A model generated the notes under the pieces. It had not been told where the DNA came from, did no database searches, and saw only the letters and a program-made list of their open reading frames with translations. The translations under genes and the position numbers were made by a program. From the NCBI GenBank assembly GCA_037126765.1, contig JBBCBC010000037.1:7073263-7137262 (forward strand): a DNA stretch of 64,000 nt, in the 5' to 3' direction. How positions within the stretch are numbered: the first letter of the stretch is position 1; every line of letters starts with the position of its first letter. Shown in pieces: positions 10,531 to 20,813 of the stretch. This DNA is from Stenogyne calaminthoides. Taxonomy: Eukaryota; Streptophyta; Magnoliopsida; Lamiales; Lamiaceae.

Positions 10531-12176
10531 CTGTGGGTTATGGATGAGATAATCTCACGTAAATTTATGTGATAACTATTTAAATAATTAAGTATATATA
10601 ATTGACAAAAGTTTGTACTTAATTACATGTACAATATAACTCATATGCATTTCTAAAAAATATTGGTTAATTATCTCATCAATTCATAGTTTTAAATACA
10701 GTATTATATGATCTCCAATTATTAGATTATACTAGTAATAAAAGTACTGAAGGAAAGTCGAAGTTTGAAACGGGAAATTGGATAAGAGCCGCGTCTGCTG
10801 CTATGGTTATTTGATTGGTTGAATCGTCGCATAAAATAAAAGAACGTGGAATAAGTCATTTTCAAGTTCCAATGGCTGAAAAAAATAATTGCGTGCGAGA
10901 AGCCCACCTCACAAGAGACGAAACTCTTTATTAAAAATTATATCCTACGTAACTTATGGCAACGTTGGACTATACTCCTCATTTATTTAATTAGGGTGGG
11001 TCTCGTGTGCATTCGGGTGTATCGTGCATTCATAGTGTATTTTAGAAGCATGTAATTGTATAAAATAGAAACGTGCAATTATTCCAAACAGAAATATGCA
11101 ACTATGTTCTCATATTAACAAATACAATTTTCTATAGAAATAAGTCACAATTTTCAACATAACAAATTGCACGCTTCTAAAATGCACTATGAGTACACGG
11201 TGCACCCGGATGCATACAAGACCTAGATATTTAATGTATATCAATGTTGGAGTATTTTAAAAGACAAAGAAGTCTAACAATCTATCAATTAGAACAAAAG
11301 GTAAATACAAATTTGAAATAAATGACACACATTTTTATAACCCGATTAATTATTAAAAGAAAATAAAGAATTGACTACAATTTTTTAATATAATTGCAGG
11401 ATTTTAAATAAATATAATTTTATTTTTAAATAGTGTGGAATGTTTATAATTTGCCTATAGATTTTTTAATCATATACACATTTTCATTCCTCAAATAATT
11501 ACAAATAAATTATCATTGTAGATTGACTACAAACAAATTTACCCATAAATTACATTTTTTAAGCAATTACACATCTTCATTTCTCAACTTACCAAAAAAT
11601 AATTTGTGGTGTACGAAGAAGAAAAGTATTATTATTACATGTTAAATATAGAAAAAAATAGTATATTTTGTATTATTTTTGCTAAAATTATAATTAGTGA
11701 TAATGAAAGTCAAAAGAAGGCATATAAGAAGAGAAGGTTACACACGAAATAAATTTTGGAAAACGTGCATCAAATGACAAACGAATTTGGAATGAATTCA
11801 AATTTCTATTTCTGAAAGTTCCGTGCAAAATTTTATAGGAGTTGTTTTTTGTTGAAAATGGCACATGGCTCTACACCACCACCTGTTTCATCAAATGCAT
11901 AATGCATTTTAGTATCATTGGGCTATAAAGTTGCATAAATGTTGGTCTTTACAATGAAAGAAGAACGTGGCTCAAATTAATATATATTGGGCTTTACAAT
12001 GACAGCTCATGGCACGAGGAAATCCCAAAGTCCAGACTTAGTACGTATCATTATTTAGTTTTTATTTGAAATGTTGAATAACATTTGTGGATTTATAATA
12101 CTTCACACAATAAAAATGGAATAATTAAGTAGAAGACGATACATGGATTTACGATCGCATAGATTGATCCAATTTA
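10531..12176. other. AT-rich intergenic DNA between PPO-1 and PPO-2
   Basis: Contains one MITE (10997-11223). From about 11850 it carries the 3' flank of PPO-2, which resembles the 3' flank of PPO-4 at about 20510-20620 (shared stretch around TTTCATCAAATGCA and TGGGCTATAAAGTT). No gene was recognised. Confidence 0.6.
10997..11223. mobile_element. MITE, GTGCAC-end family, copy 2 (best preserved)
   Basis: 227 bp with inverted terminal repeats of about 60 bp. The left end reads GGTCTCGTGTGCATTCGGGT. The complement of the right end reads GGTCTTGTATGCATCCGGGT. Both continue through a shared CTCATAGTGCATTTTAGAAG-like block. There is no coding capacity, so it is a non-autonomous element. Confidence 0.82.
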
Positions 12177-13941
12177 TTAATCGTACTCAATGTTGACGTC
12201 ATGAATAGTGATGGAACCGACGGCGGTCTTGGGCACCAAAGTCACACACACATATTCATCGCCTTCAGCATCTACATCCTCCAAAGTCCAAACCATCTGT
12301 AATTGATAACCTAAGCTGCGTCTTCATTTTCATCCCATCTGAATGCAAATGTGGCACATTCACATAACTTCCCTCCGACTCATCTTTCTCCTTCTTGCTT
12401 CTATTTATTCTCGGCCTTTTCATGACTATCACTTTCAAAGCCCTGTCAAGTTTCGCGGGGAAAGCAGCCTCACTCGCCATGCTCCCTCCATCCGCTGAAG
12501 AAACTCGAGGCTGGGGGCGGCTCTGCAGCCACGGGGTCTCCACTTTCTGGTAATCATACCCGAGTTTAGTGTTATCCAGACAGTCGCGGACCTTGACCCG
12601 GACTAATTCCGCATTTTCGTCGTAGAGAAAATCAGGATCCCTTATGTCCTGGCGCCTCCCTCCCAGTGTCTTCCACCAACTCCACATTCTATCCATATTG
12701 GAATGATGGGCGTAGAAAACCGGTTCGAAATTCCCCATGTCCTCGAGATTCGGTTGGGTCCGATCACCCGTCGGAACAAAGTCGATCGACCCGCCTCCAG
12801 GATTCGGGGCATCCCGAAGAAAAGCAGAGGAGTTTTTGAGTTTGACACCATTTGCCTGTACATGGTACACAAGTTTCTCTTAATTTGTTGTTCGGTGGAA
12901 ATGTTGAGATCCACCAAGTTGTAGTTAAAGTCGATCACCGTTGGCGGCTGGTGCAGCCGGTCGCGTAGGGGATCGTATAGCGGTGAGTTCGGGTTTGTGT
13001 AAATTGAATGGATGGTCATTCCTCCAGGAGCATATCCCAGTTCCAAAAGGGCATGGCGAAAGTGGGATCGTCGATTAATTTTGCCAAGATTTTCTCGAAC
13101 AAGTAGCCGTGGATTTGGACACTACAAAAAAAATCTAATTTAACGAGGGTATTTAAAGAGGGGAAGGAAACCCTCGTTAATTAGGAGGGTTTTAACGAGG
13201 GAATTTTCACGATTCACGAGGGTTCACAATTCACGAGGGCAGATCAATTAATCCAACTGTCTCCAACACATTATTTATACTTGCTTTTGGTTGTATATAT
13301 ACTTGCTTCACTCATCTCTCATCTATTCTCTTTCCCACTCTCTACTAGACTGAAATTCTATTATATTTTTTAAGAGACTTGTATTTCCCAACACTCTCGA
13401 GTCTCACCCAGAAAGGCACCTGTTTATTTTGGCTAACTTGCTCCGGAGCTCGAGGCCAGGGAAGCCGACTTGATCGTAGGCGTCATTACAGTAGGCACAG
13501 TGTACGTCGGCGCGCATGAGCTCAAAGGCTCTGTTGAATTTGGCTACGTACGCATCGTCCACTAAATGGGCGGAGGCGCAGCTTGGACGGTGCCGGAGGC
13601 AACTTGAAGTCGATGATTTTGGAGGTTGGTGGGGGGCAGCAGTCTATTGGGACTGCGCCTGGTGGTAGGTCGGCGGGGCCGCATTTTGAGATAGGGGCGG
13701 CCAAGGCGAACGGAGAGGTGGCGGCGTACAACCCGATCAAAACATTTCTCCGGTCTAGCTTGGTAGGCTTTTAGGGAGATTCTTGATCGTTGTTTGTGGA
13801 CTTGCAAGATATTTTATAGGTGTGGGAGGGTTTTTGGATCCTGGAAAAATGTCTTGGTTTAACCAACAAGGAAGTGGAGGAGTTGGTGGTGGCAGTGGTG
13901 GAAAGGGTGGTGAGAGGATGTGAGATCAAGTACGAAGTCAT
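12177..13941 (-). pseudogene. Polyphenol oxidase pseudogene PPO-2
   Basis: Aligns over its whole length with PPO-4 but is broken many times. The ATG is at 13941 and the stop codon at 12177-12179. Seen: an in-frame TAA at 13771-13773 in the transit peptide; a deletion before HCAYC that removes part of the CuA region; a deletion between about 13106 and 13107 that removes the third CuA histidine block (WLFFPFHRYY in the paralogue); a 325-bp insertion at 13120-13444; frameshifts between the frames 12642-13046 and 12265-12870; and loss of the segment with the first CuB histidines and of the KFDV segment. The twin-arginine motif is still legible. It cannot encode an active enzyme. Confidence 0.93.
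13120..13444. mobile_element. CACTA-like insertion in PPO-2
   Basis: Foreign 325 bp starting CACTACAAAAAAAA, which is typical of plant CACTA ends. It carries repeated ACGAGGG motifs (four direct, one inverted) like CACTA subterminal repeats. It is bordered by GGA at 13117-13119 and 13445-13447, a 3-bp target duplication as CACTA elements make. The right end lacks the expected TAGTG, so the element is either truncated or only CACTA-related. Confidence 0.65.
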
Positions 13942-14117
13942 GTTCTAATTCCAGGGTTATGGTGATGTATTACATATGGGATTAGCATTAATTATAGAAA
14001 ATCGTTTTGGATGGAGCCTACAAATTAAGATTGATGAAGCTTAATTCTATATTTTGATCATTTGACGTATATTTTTTTAATTATTCAATTTGTTGCACAT
14101 CATTATGCATTTATTTT

Positions 14118-16481
14118 CTCCCCATGTTCACTATGTGTTACCTCTGCATAACATTCAGGTTCACCACCATCAGTCAACAATAAATAATGGAGGAGGGTGA
14201 ATACCTATCAGGAGATCTCCGATCTCTCGTGGATCTTCGCAACGGAATTGTTGATGGTGGTGTACTTGGTTCTTTCTCAACAATCACCTGATCATCTAGA
14301 ACCTCTTTGCTCCCACCCGAGTTCGAAATGTCTAACTCCACAACCTGAGACTCAGAACCACCTTCTTTGGATTTCCCCAACATGTCTTTGTACATGACAT
14401 GTTCATTAAATATGACATCTCGACTATGAATCACCTTTCGGTTTTCCTCATCCCAAAATCGATAGCCAAATTCATCACCGCCATATCCAACAAACGTACA
14501 CTTAACAGATTTTGCATTCAACTTACTTCTACTCATAGAACCAGCATGAACATATGCAACACACCCAAATACTCGAAGAAAAGACAGATTTACCTCCTTT
14601 CCCGACCAGGCCTCCTCCGGTATGTCATTTTCCAAAGGAGTTGAGGGTCCTCTGTTTATCAAGTAAGCTGCTGTGTTAACTGCCTCTGCCCAAAATATCT
14701 TTGGCAGCCCACACTTCAATCTCATGCTCCTAGTACGTTCACATAGGGTCCTGTTCATACGTTCTGCCACGCCATTCTGCTGTGGGGTTCCTCTTACGAT
14801 TTTCTCCATCCGAATTCCATTCGCCTCACAGAATTCCTTGAACTCACGGAGCTCGTACTCTCCACCATTATCAGATCCCAAACACTTCACCTTGAGACCT
14901 GTTTCAGTTTCTACAAGAGTCTTCCACTTCCTGAAAGCATTAAATGCATCAGACTTATTTTTCAAGAAATAAACCCATACCTTCCTCGTAGAGTCGTCAA
15001 TGAAAGTCATGTAATATGATGCTCCACTAAGGGATGTCACTTGTGCTGGACCCCACAAATCACTGTGAACTAACTCCAGCTTCTGCTTCTTCAAAGCCCT
15101 GCCTCCCTTCGAAAAACTCACCATTTTCTGTTTTCCAAATACACAGTCCTCACACAAACCAATGTCAACTGTCTTGAGGTCTGACAGTTTACCCTCCGAG
15201 CACATAACTTTCATCCCATTTTCACTCATGTGGCCTAGACGACAATGCCACAAACTTGCATTCCTTTTTTCACTAGCAAGAACAATGCTATCCCGGGTGT
15301 TGCCTGTCATATACAACGTCCCCTCTTTATTTTCACGAGCCACTACCAGGACACCTTTGGATATCTTCCACGAGTTACACCCAAAGGTCACCTTGTAGCC
15401 CTCGTCATCAAATTGCCCAACTGAAATCAAATTCCTTTTCAAACCAGGAATATGTCTCACATCTTTCAATTGTAACACAGTCTCATTTGGTGTCTTAATC
15501 CGAACATTCCCCTTCCCTTTGATTTCCAGAGGCTCATCATCAGCTAGATAAACCTTCCCAAAGTTCCCGGAAGTGTACTTTTCCATTACGTCAGCACTGT
15601 TGCACGAATGAAACGATGCTCCAGAATCTAACACCCACGACTCCAATGGACTGCTTACACTCAAAATCAATGCATCTGAGTCCTCATCAGTGGCAACGTT
15701 GGCTGAGTTGTCATTCTTCTTTGGTTCATTCCCTTGTGCCTTGCACTCACTTTTGTAATGACCAAGTTCATGACATTTATAACACTCAACTTTACTCTTA
15801 TCCTTCTTGGGCTTATCTTTGCCCCTTGACTTCGATCTACCCCGATTTGGCTTCCCCTTAGATTCGGATCTGCCTCTGTTTCCCGCACTCAAAGCAGATC
15901 TTGTGGCCACACCCAACTCTTTCCTGCGAATTTCTTCGCTCATGACCAGATCCCTAACCTCATCAAATTTCAGTTTCACTTTACCTGTTGAAGCACTAAC
16001 AGCCGTTACCGTCCCACTCTAACTTTCTGGTAAAAAGGACAACAAAATAAAGGCTTGAACCTCATCATCAAAATCAATCTCAATCGAGCTCAATTGGGCT
16101 ATGATCATATTGAACTCATTGAGATGGTTGGCTACCACAGTATCCTCCGCCATCCTCAGGTTGAATAACCTCCGCATCAGATGAACCTTGTTCGCTGCAG
16201 ATGGTTTTTCATACATCTCGATCAATATCTCCAAAGATCTCCTTTTGTGGTTTTTGCTTTCACCATATGTAGGGCGGCGTTCTGGATAACGATAGATTTA
16301 ACCACACTCATCGCCTTTCCTATCCAAAGAACTTCCACTCGTCGTCCTTCATCTCTTGAGTTTTTTTTCACCCAATGGTTGATACGAGATCTTTACCGTC
16401 TGGTAATCTTCGATCTGCAATTTCGAATCCAAAATCCGTTCCATCAAACTTCTCAACAAAGCGATTTCCCTTGACCATCAT
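14118..16481 (-). pseudogene. Copia-2 gag-protease-integrase polyprotein with few lesions
   Basis: Gag appears to start at the ATG near 16481 (MMVKGNRFVEKFDG). A disruption at about 16240-16400 is followed by a long frame. Within that frame a single TAG at 16019-16021 replaces a conserved Trp codon (LLSFLPES-W in the family). Beyond it the frame is open for 601 codons (14174-15979). That frame has the zinc knuckle CYKCHELGHYKSEC, protease LDSGASFHS, pre-integrase LWHCRLGHMSENG, and integrase with acidic residues in HSDLWG, GSDNGGEYE and the Glu of QQNGVAERMN. A 1-bp shift near 14190 ends it, just before the conserved LTDGGEPECY linker ahead of RT. Confidence 0.88.
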
Positions 16482-16511
16482 AATTGCTCTCCACGCATCC
16501 CTTTAACCCTA

Positions 16512-16527
16512 TGCTCTTGATACCGGT
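16512..16527 (-). other. Primer-binding site of Copia-2
   Basis: The minus strand reads ACCGGTATCAAGAGC directly after the LTR, a slightly diverged initiator Met-tRNA primer site. Confidence 0.7.
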
Positions 16528-16944
16528 TGTTGGGAATTAAACAAGCAATTATGGAGAAAATAATAGAACTAGGAATTTAGAGACAAACAATTTGGTTACC
16601 CGGTTAAATCGGGAATGACTACGTGCAGGGGCACTACCAAGCCGGAATAGATTCACTATTTTTTCGTGTCTTTTCGTACAAAGAGGCAAATACAATGAGT
16701 CAAGGTATTTAAATGAGACATGGGCCAAAGCCCTTATTCATGCGCACAACTGCTGAACCCGCTCGACCACGGGCCTTGGTCGAGCGGTTCCTTCCGATCG
16801 AGATCGCCCGGCTCGGCGCCTCCAATTCTCTGGTCTCCCGCGCTCGACCTCCTTTGGTCGAGCAGAAGTGCTCGACCTAACACCATGGTCGAGCGCCTCG
16901 CCCTTGTTGGATCCCTTCTCCGACTCAGGCTCCACAACCCAACA
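16528..16944 (-). repeat. 5' LTR of Copia-2
   Basis: 417 bp with perfect short terminal inverted repeats TGTTGGG...CCCAACA. It contains three GCTCGACC/GGTCGAGC inverted pairs at about 16759-16890. PPO-3 coding sequence resumes at 16945. Confidence 0.85.
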
Positions 16945-17480
16945 CCGACTTGGTCGTACGCGCCGTCACAGTAGGCACAGTGTATGTCGGCTTGTTGTTT
17001 GAAGCTACGTGGATCATCGTCTGGCAAAGCGCGCATGAGCTCAACGGCTCTGTTGAATTTGGCTAAGTACGCATCGTCCACTAAATGGGCGGCGGGCCGG
17101 ATGCGCAGCTTGGATGGTGGCGGAGGTAACTTGAAGTCGATGATTTTGGAGGTTTGTGGGGGGCAGCAGTTTGTTGGGTCTGCGCCGGCTGGTAGATCGG
17201 CGGGGCCGCATTGTAAGACGTCGGGGGCTGAGATGGGGGCGGCGAAAGAGAACGGGGAGGCGGAGCCGTACAACCCAGCTCCCAACCCGATCACAACATT
17301 TCTCCTGTTAAGCTTAACGCGAGGCTGTGAAGAAGAAGAAGGTTCTTGATCGTTGTGTGTGGAGGATTTGCATGATATTTTATAAGTGAGAAAGGGTTTT
17401 TTGATTTTGGGAAAATGTCTTGGTTTAACAAACAAGGGAGTGGTGGTGAGAGGCTGTGAGCTGATAAAGGACGAAGCCAT
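16945..17480 (-). pseudogene. Polyphenol oxidase PPO-3, 5' half only
   Basis: ATG at 17480. It reads cleanly through the transit peptide (MASSFISSQPLTTTP), a twin-arginine motif (RRNVVIGLGAGLYG), CGPADLP and the first CuA motif HCAYC, then stops matching at the Copia-2 LTR. Everything after HCAYCDGAYDQVG is missing from the window: the element's 3' half and the rest of PPO-3 were lost, and PPO-2 flank follows. The preserved part has no stop or shift, so disruption by the insertion seems to have come first. The frame continues into LTR sequence for about 70 codons. Confidence 0.92.
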
Positions 17481-17531
17481 ATATGTTTCTAACTCCAGGG
17501 ACCGGTGTGCAGATGCTTTGCATGGGATTGG

Positions 17532-17539
17532 TATTTATA
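17532..17539 (-). promoter_or_regulatory. TATA box of PPO-3
   Basis: Minus strand TATAAATA, about 52 bp upstream of the ATG, conserved with PPO-4. Confidence 0.6.
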
Positions 17540-17654
17540 GGAAATTGTTTGGGAGTGGAGCTTAATTTTTCTATATTATGATGGGGTTATCTTAGTTTTT
17601 TTTTCTCTCATTTTAATTGGTTGCACATCAAAATGCATAGATTTAAATTATTCA

Positions 17655-18005
17655 CAAATGGTCTCATATTTTATCCTCAAATAAGTCTCATAACTCTTTT
17701 GGTCGTTTTTGTCGTCGATTTAGTCTCAATATTTTTTATACAAGTCCAATTTAAATCCCAAGTCTGCCGGAAAATTCAATTGTTTCGTCGATTGAATTTA
17801 GGGCTTTTGGCCGCTGGTGTGATTAGATTGTCATGTGTAACTTTTTTCCATCGATTTAGTCCCAATATTTTTCGTTTTTAAGTGTTATTAATTTTTAAAA
17901 AAAATTTATGACATGTAATTAATTCTAGGTGTTAAAAAAAATACACGTGGAATTCCAATCACACCCGTGACCGAAAGGCCCTAGATTCAATCAACGAAAC
18001 GATGT
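17655..18005. mobile_element. Fold-back MITE upstream of PPO-3
   Basis: Inverted blocks, for example TTTCGTCGATTGAATTTAGGG near 17785 and its complement ending GATTCAATCAACGAAACGAT near 18000. It also has CGATTTAGTC motifs as in 10183-10530. Degenerate copy of the same family. Confidence 0.6.
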
Positions 18006-18009
18006 TGTT

Positions 18010-18110
18010 TTGAATATTTCAAACGGGTTTTCTAATCTTGGAAAAATGTCTTGGTTTAACCAACAAGGGAGTGGAGGGGTTGGTGGATGTGAGATCAAGG
18101 ACGAAGCCAT
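18010..18110 (-). pseudogene. PPO 5' remnant (transit peptide only)
   Basis: About 100 bp match the start of the PPO genes: an ATG context at 18108-18110 (MASSLISH-like), and the shared AAACCAAGACATTTTTCC block. The upstream flank (18111-18250) parallels that of PPO-2. Nothing downstream of the transit-peptide region remains. This marks a fifth, almost erased copy. Confidence 0.75.
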
Positions 18111-19609
18111 GCGGTGATGCATGTATTACATATTGGATTAGTATTTATATATAGGAAATCATTTTGGATGGCGCCTGCAAATTAAAATTAATGAAGCTTA
18201 ATTATATTCTGTTGTATATTTTTTTTAATTATTCAATTTGTTGCACGTTATGGAGTATAAAAATTTAAATTTTTTTGCCATTTAGTATATTCTGTCAAAG
18301 ATGGAGAGAGTCTTGTGTAAAATAGGTTTATATATAAAGATGAATCTCTATTTTTATATTTAGACTTCACTTTGCTTTAGAACTTAATTCCGCTAGAATT
18401 ATAAATTCATAAATAAATGATATAATATTATAAATAATAGGAGTCGTCTCTTACAAAGTTTAAATATGTTTAAATTTTATTGGGTGCCTGCAATTGAATG
18501 TTATATTATGGGTTTAAAAGTTAAAACATATTGAGCAGACCTCAAATGATTCGCACAGCGACATACAAATAGTGGAAGGACAACAATTTGACATAAAATT
18601 ATATCTATCGGCCTATACCTAATTTATGAATATAGATGAGCTGAAAATATTGTACTTTACTCTTCTGTGAAAGAACTTCCATTTTTATCTTTAATTTTCA
18701 TTACTTATCAATTTAAAATTAGTTGGATCGAAAGCTTGTTGTTTGATTCGTTACAAAAACCGATTAATTCGGGCATCATAGTCCATCATTCACTAGGCGG
18801 GCCCATTGGAAGAAATAAAGTTTTCGGTTCACGGACCGACTAATCCAGAGATCCATAAACATTTTGGGTTTCGAATCTGAAACTTAGAGATGAGCATACT
18901 CATAAATCTCAAGGCTAAACCAATCCTAAAGGTTTAGGATTATAATTAAGATGTACCAAAATAATTAAAAAACAAAAAAGATTAAAAAAAATCTTTTTCC
19001 TTTCAACTTTTGATAATACCGGTGTCATGATCTATTATTATTGGTCTTAGGACTAAAATATTAAAAAAAAAGTTAGAGGACGAATTTAAAATTTTGAAAG
19101 TTGGGTGGATGAAAATAGAAAATAAGAAAAGTTAAAGGACAAAAAAAATTATTTTCCCTAATATATTATAAAAAAATAAAAAAAATGATAATTGGTCATT
19201 GTATTTATCTTAATAAAGAGCTAGATTTAGGACATAAGATGAACATAAATCAAATGTAGTCAACTGTAGTCCATTTTTTGAATCAGATATTGAATTATCA
19301 AAAAAAAAATGTATTTAACTTAAATTTGAATACAATAACATATTATTAATAGGCCCGATGACAAGTCAAAAATTATTGCACGAAACCCATTGTAATTTAA
19401 AAATAGTGCGTGAAATAAATTTCTATGTGGATTATTGAATCAAGTAATTCTCCTCTTTTTTTCAAAAATGAATCAGTGTTTTTCTCTATTTTTTATATTA
19501 TTTTTTAAAAATATTAAAGTTTTAAGATTTTATTATAAAGGACATAACATGAGAAATATAAAAAAGATAAAATTGTTAACTCGTTTCTGAAAAAGGAAAT
19601 AATTCACTT
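18111..19609. other. AT-rich intergenic DNA upstream of the PPO remnant
   Basis: The proximal part is PPO-type promoter flank, similar to 13942-14110. The rest is AT-rich without a recognisable gene. Confidence 0.5.
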
Positions 19610-20115
19610 GATTTAATAAACCTTGGAAAGTTTCGTACAATTTTTAATTGATTTTCTTATTTTAATCTTGTAAGTTTTTGAAAATTTTGAAATTGGTCCA
19701 GGAACAGGCTTCAACAGGTTACTCAAGCGGTAACCTACCATGTGTATATTTATTTTTTGGTTTAATATTTTTTTAGTCCAACAACTTTGCAACATTATGA
19801 AATTGGTCCCAATTGTTTTGACGGTTTGATTTTGGAAGCCAATTTCTGGACCAATTTCATTTTTTTAAAATTTACAAAACCAAAATCAAAATGTCAAAAC
19901 AATCGAGATCAATTTTAAAATAATACAAAGTAATTGGACTAAAAAAATATATAATCCCAAAAAATAAATGTGCATGTGGCAAGTTACCTGTTGGATAACC
20001 TGCTAGAGCCGGTTCCTGAATCAATTTCAAAATTTTCAAAAATATATAGTACCAAAATAAAAAAGTCAAAGTAATAGTGATCAATTTCAAAACAATGCAA
20101 AGTTATTGAACTACA
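19610..20115. mobile_element. Large fold-back element with ~240-bp arms
   Basis: Left arm about 19613-19855, right arm about 19867-20115. The left arm has AAATTGGTCCAGGAACAGGC, GGTAACC and GTCCAACAACTTTGCA. Complements of these appear in reverse order in the right arm (GCCGGTTCCTGAATCAATTT, GGATAACC, TGCAAAGTTATTGAACT). The loop is only a few bases long. It would form a long hairpin RNA if transcribed. The open frames inside are artefacts. Confidence 0.8.
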
Positions 20116-20159
20116 AAATATACCATCTCATATTAAAACATGAGATTTTATCATATTAA

Positions 20160-20385
20160 CATATCTTTCCAATAATTAAAGAATCAGCTGAAGGAACGTC
20201 TAAATAATCACATAAAAGAATCCAAAATTTTGTTCATACTACTGATATAGCAAGCGACGAACAAGATGCGTCTTCACTCATATAACTAAGAGCGCTGGAT
20301 GCTCCCTGTCCCAAGCCCCCAGTTAATCAAACATTTAGTTTAAATTGCGTATCTAATTACCTTATGTTATGTTGCTTTTAAGTAA
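20160..20385. repeat. Duplicated ~215-bp segment, copy 1
   Basis: Matches 26105-26320 at roughly three quarters identity by eye. Shared blocks are AATCACATAAAAGAATC, CTGATATAGCAAGC, CCCCCAG and AAACATTTAGTT. Neither copy has inverted ends. The origin is unknown; it could be a remnant of a transcribed sequence. Confidence 0.6.
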
Positions 20386-20813
20386 GTAATTTATTTACCT
20401 ATTAAGATTTTTAAAATTAGTAGGTAATTTTTACTATTTAAGAATGAAATTTCGTAGCCATTTTAAAAATTTTCATAGGCAATTCTTTATTTTCCTTTTA
20501 AGACTTCAAATTTTATAGGAGTAGTTTTTGTTGAGTGACACATGTCGTTTCATCAAATGCATTTTAGTATTGTTGGGCTATAAAGTTAAATAAATATTGG
20601 TCTTTCGGTTGTGCGATAAATAAATTGTATTTCAATGTTGGGCTCAAATATTGGGCTTTACAATGACATAAAATGGCACGAGGTAATTCCATCATCTAAC
20701 CGTCTTAGGCTTAGCATATATAGTTAGTTTTTATTTGTCAGATTTATTTATTCCTCACACAATGAACACAATACATGGATATATTTATGATGACATAGAA
20801 TGATCCATTTAAT
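20386..20813. other. 3' flank of PPO-4, no gene
   Basis: AT-rich. The 20510-20620 part parallels the 3' flank of PPO-2 (11855-11960), showing that 3' DNA was duplicated with the gene. Confidence 0.55.

Larger units (their letters stand above)
14115..16944 (-). mobile_element. Truncated Ty1-copia element Copia-2 (Tork/Tnt1-like)
   Basis: Minus-strand element with its 5' LTR (16528-16944), primer-binding site, gag, protease and integrase. It stops before RT, so RT, RNase H and the 3' LTR are gone. The left junction (about 14110-14140) abuts the upstream flank of PPO-2. The right end lies inside PPO-3. Integrase wording (GTPQQNGVAERMNRTL, LRVFGC, GYRFWDEENRKVIHSRDV) is close to the Tork/Tnt1 group. 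Target duplication cannot be checked because the left end is lost. Confidence 0.88.

Noticed and set aside
16751..16944. PPO-3 C terminus of about 70 codons after the LTR junction
   Set aside because: The continued open frame is LTR sequence and matches no PPO domain.
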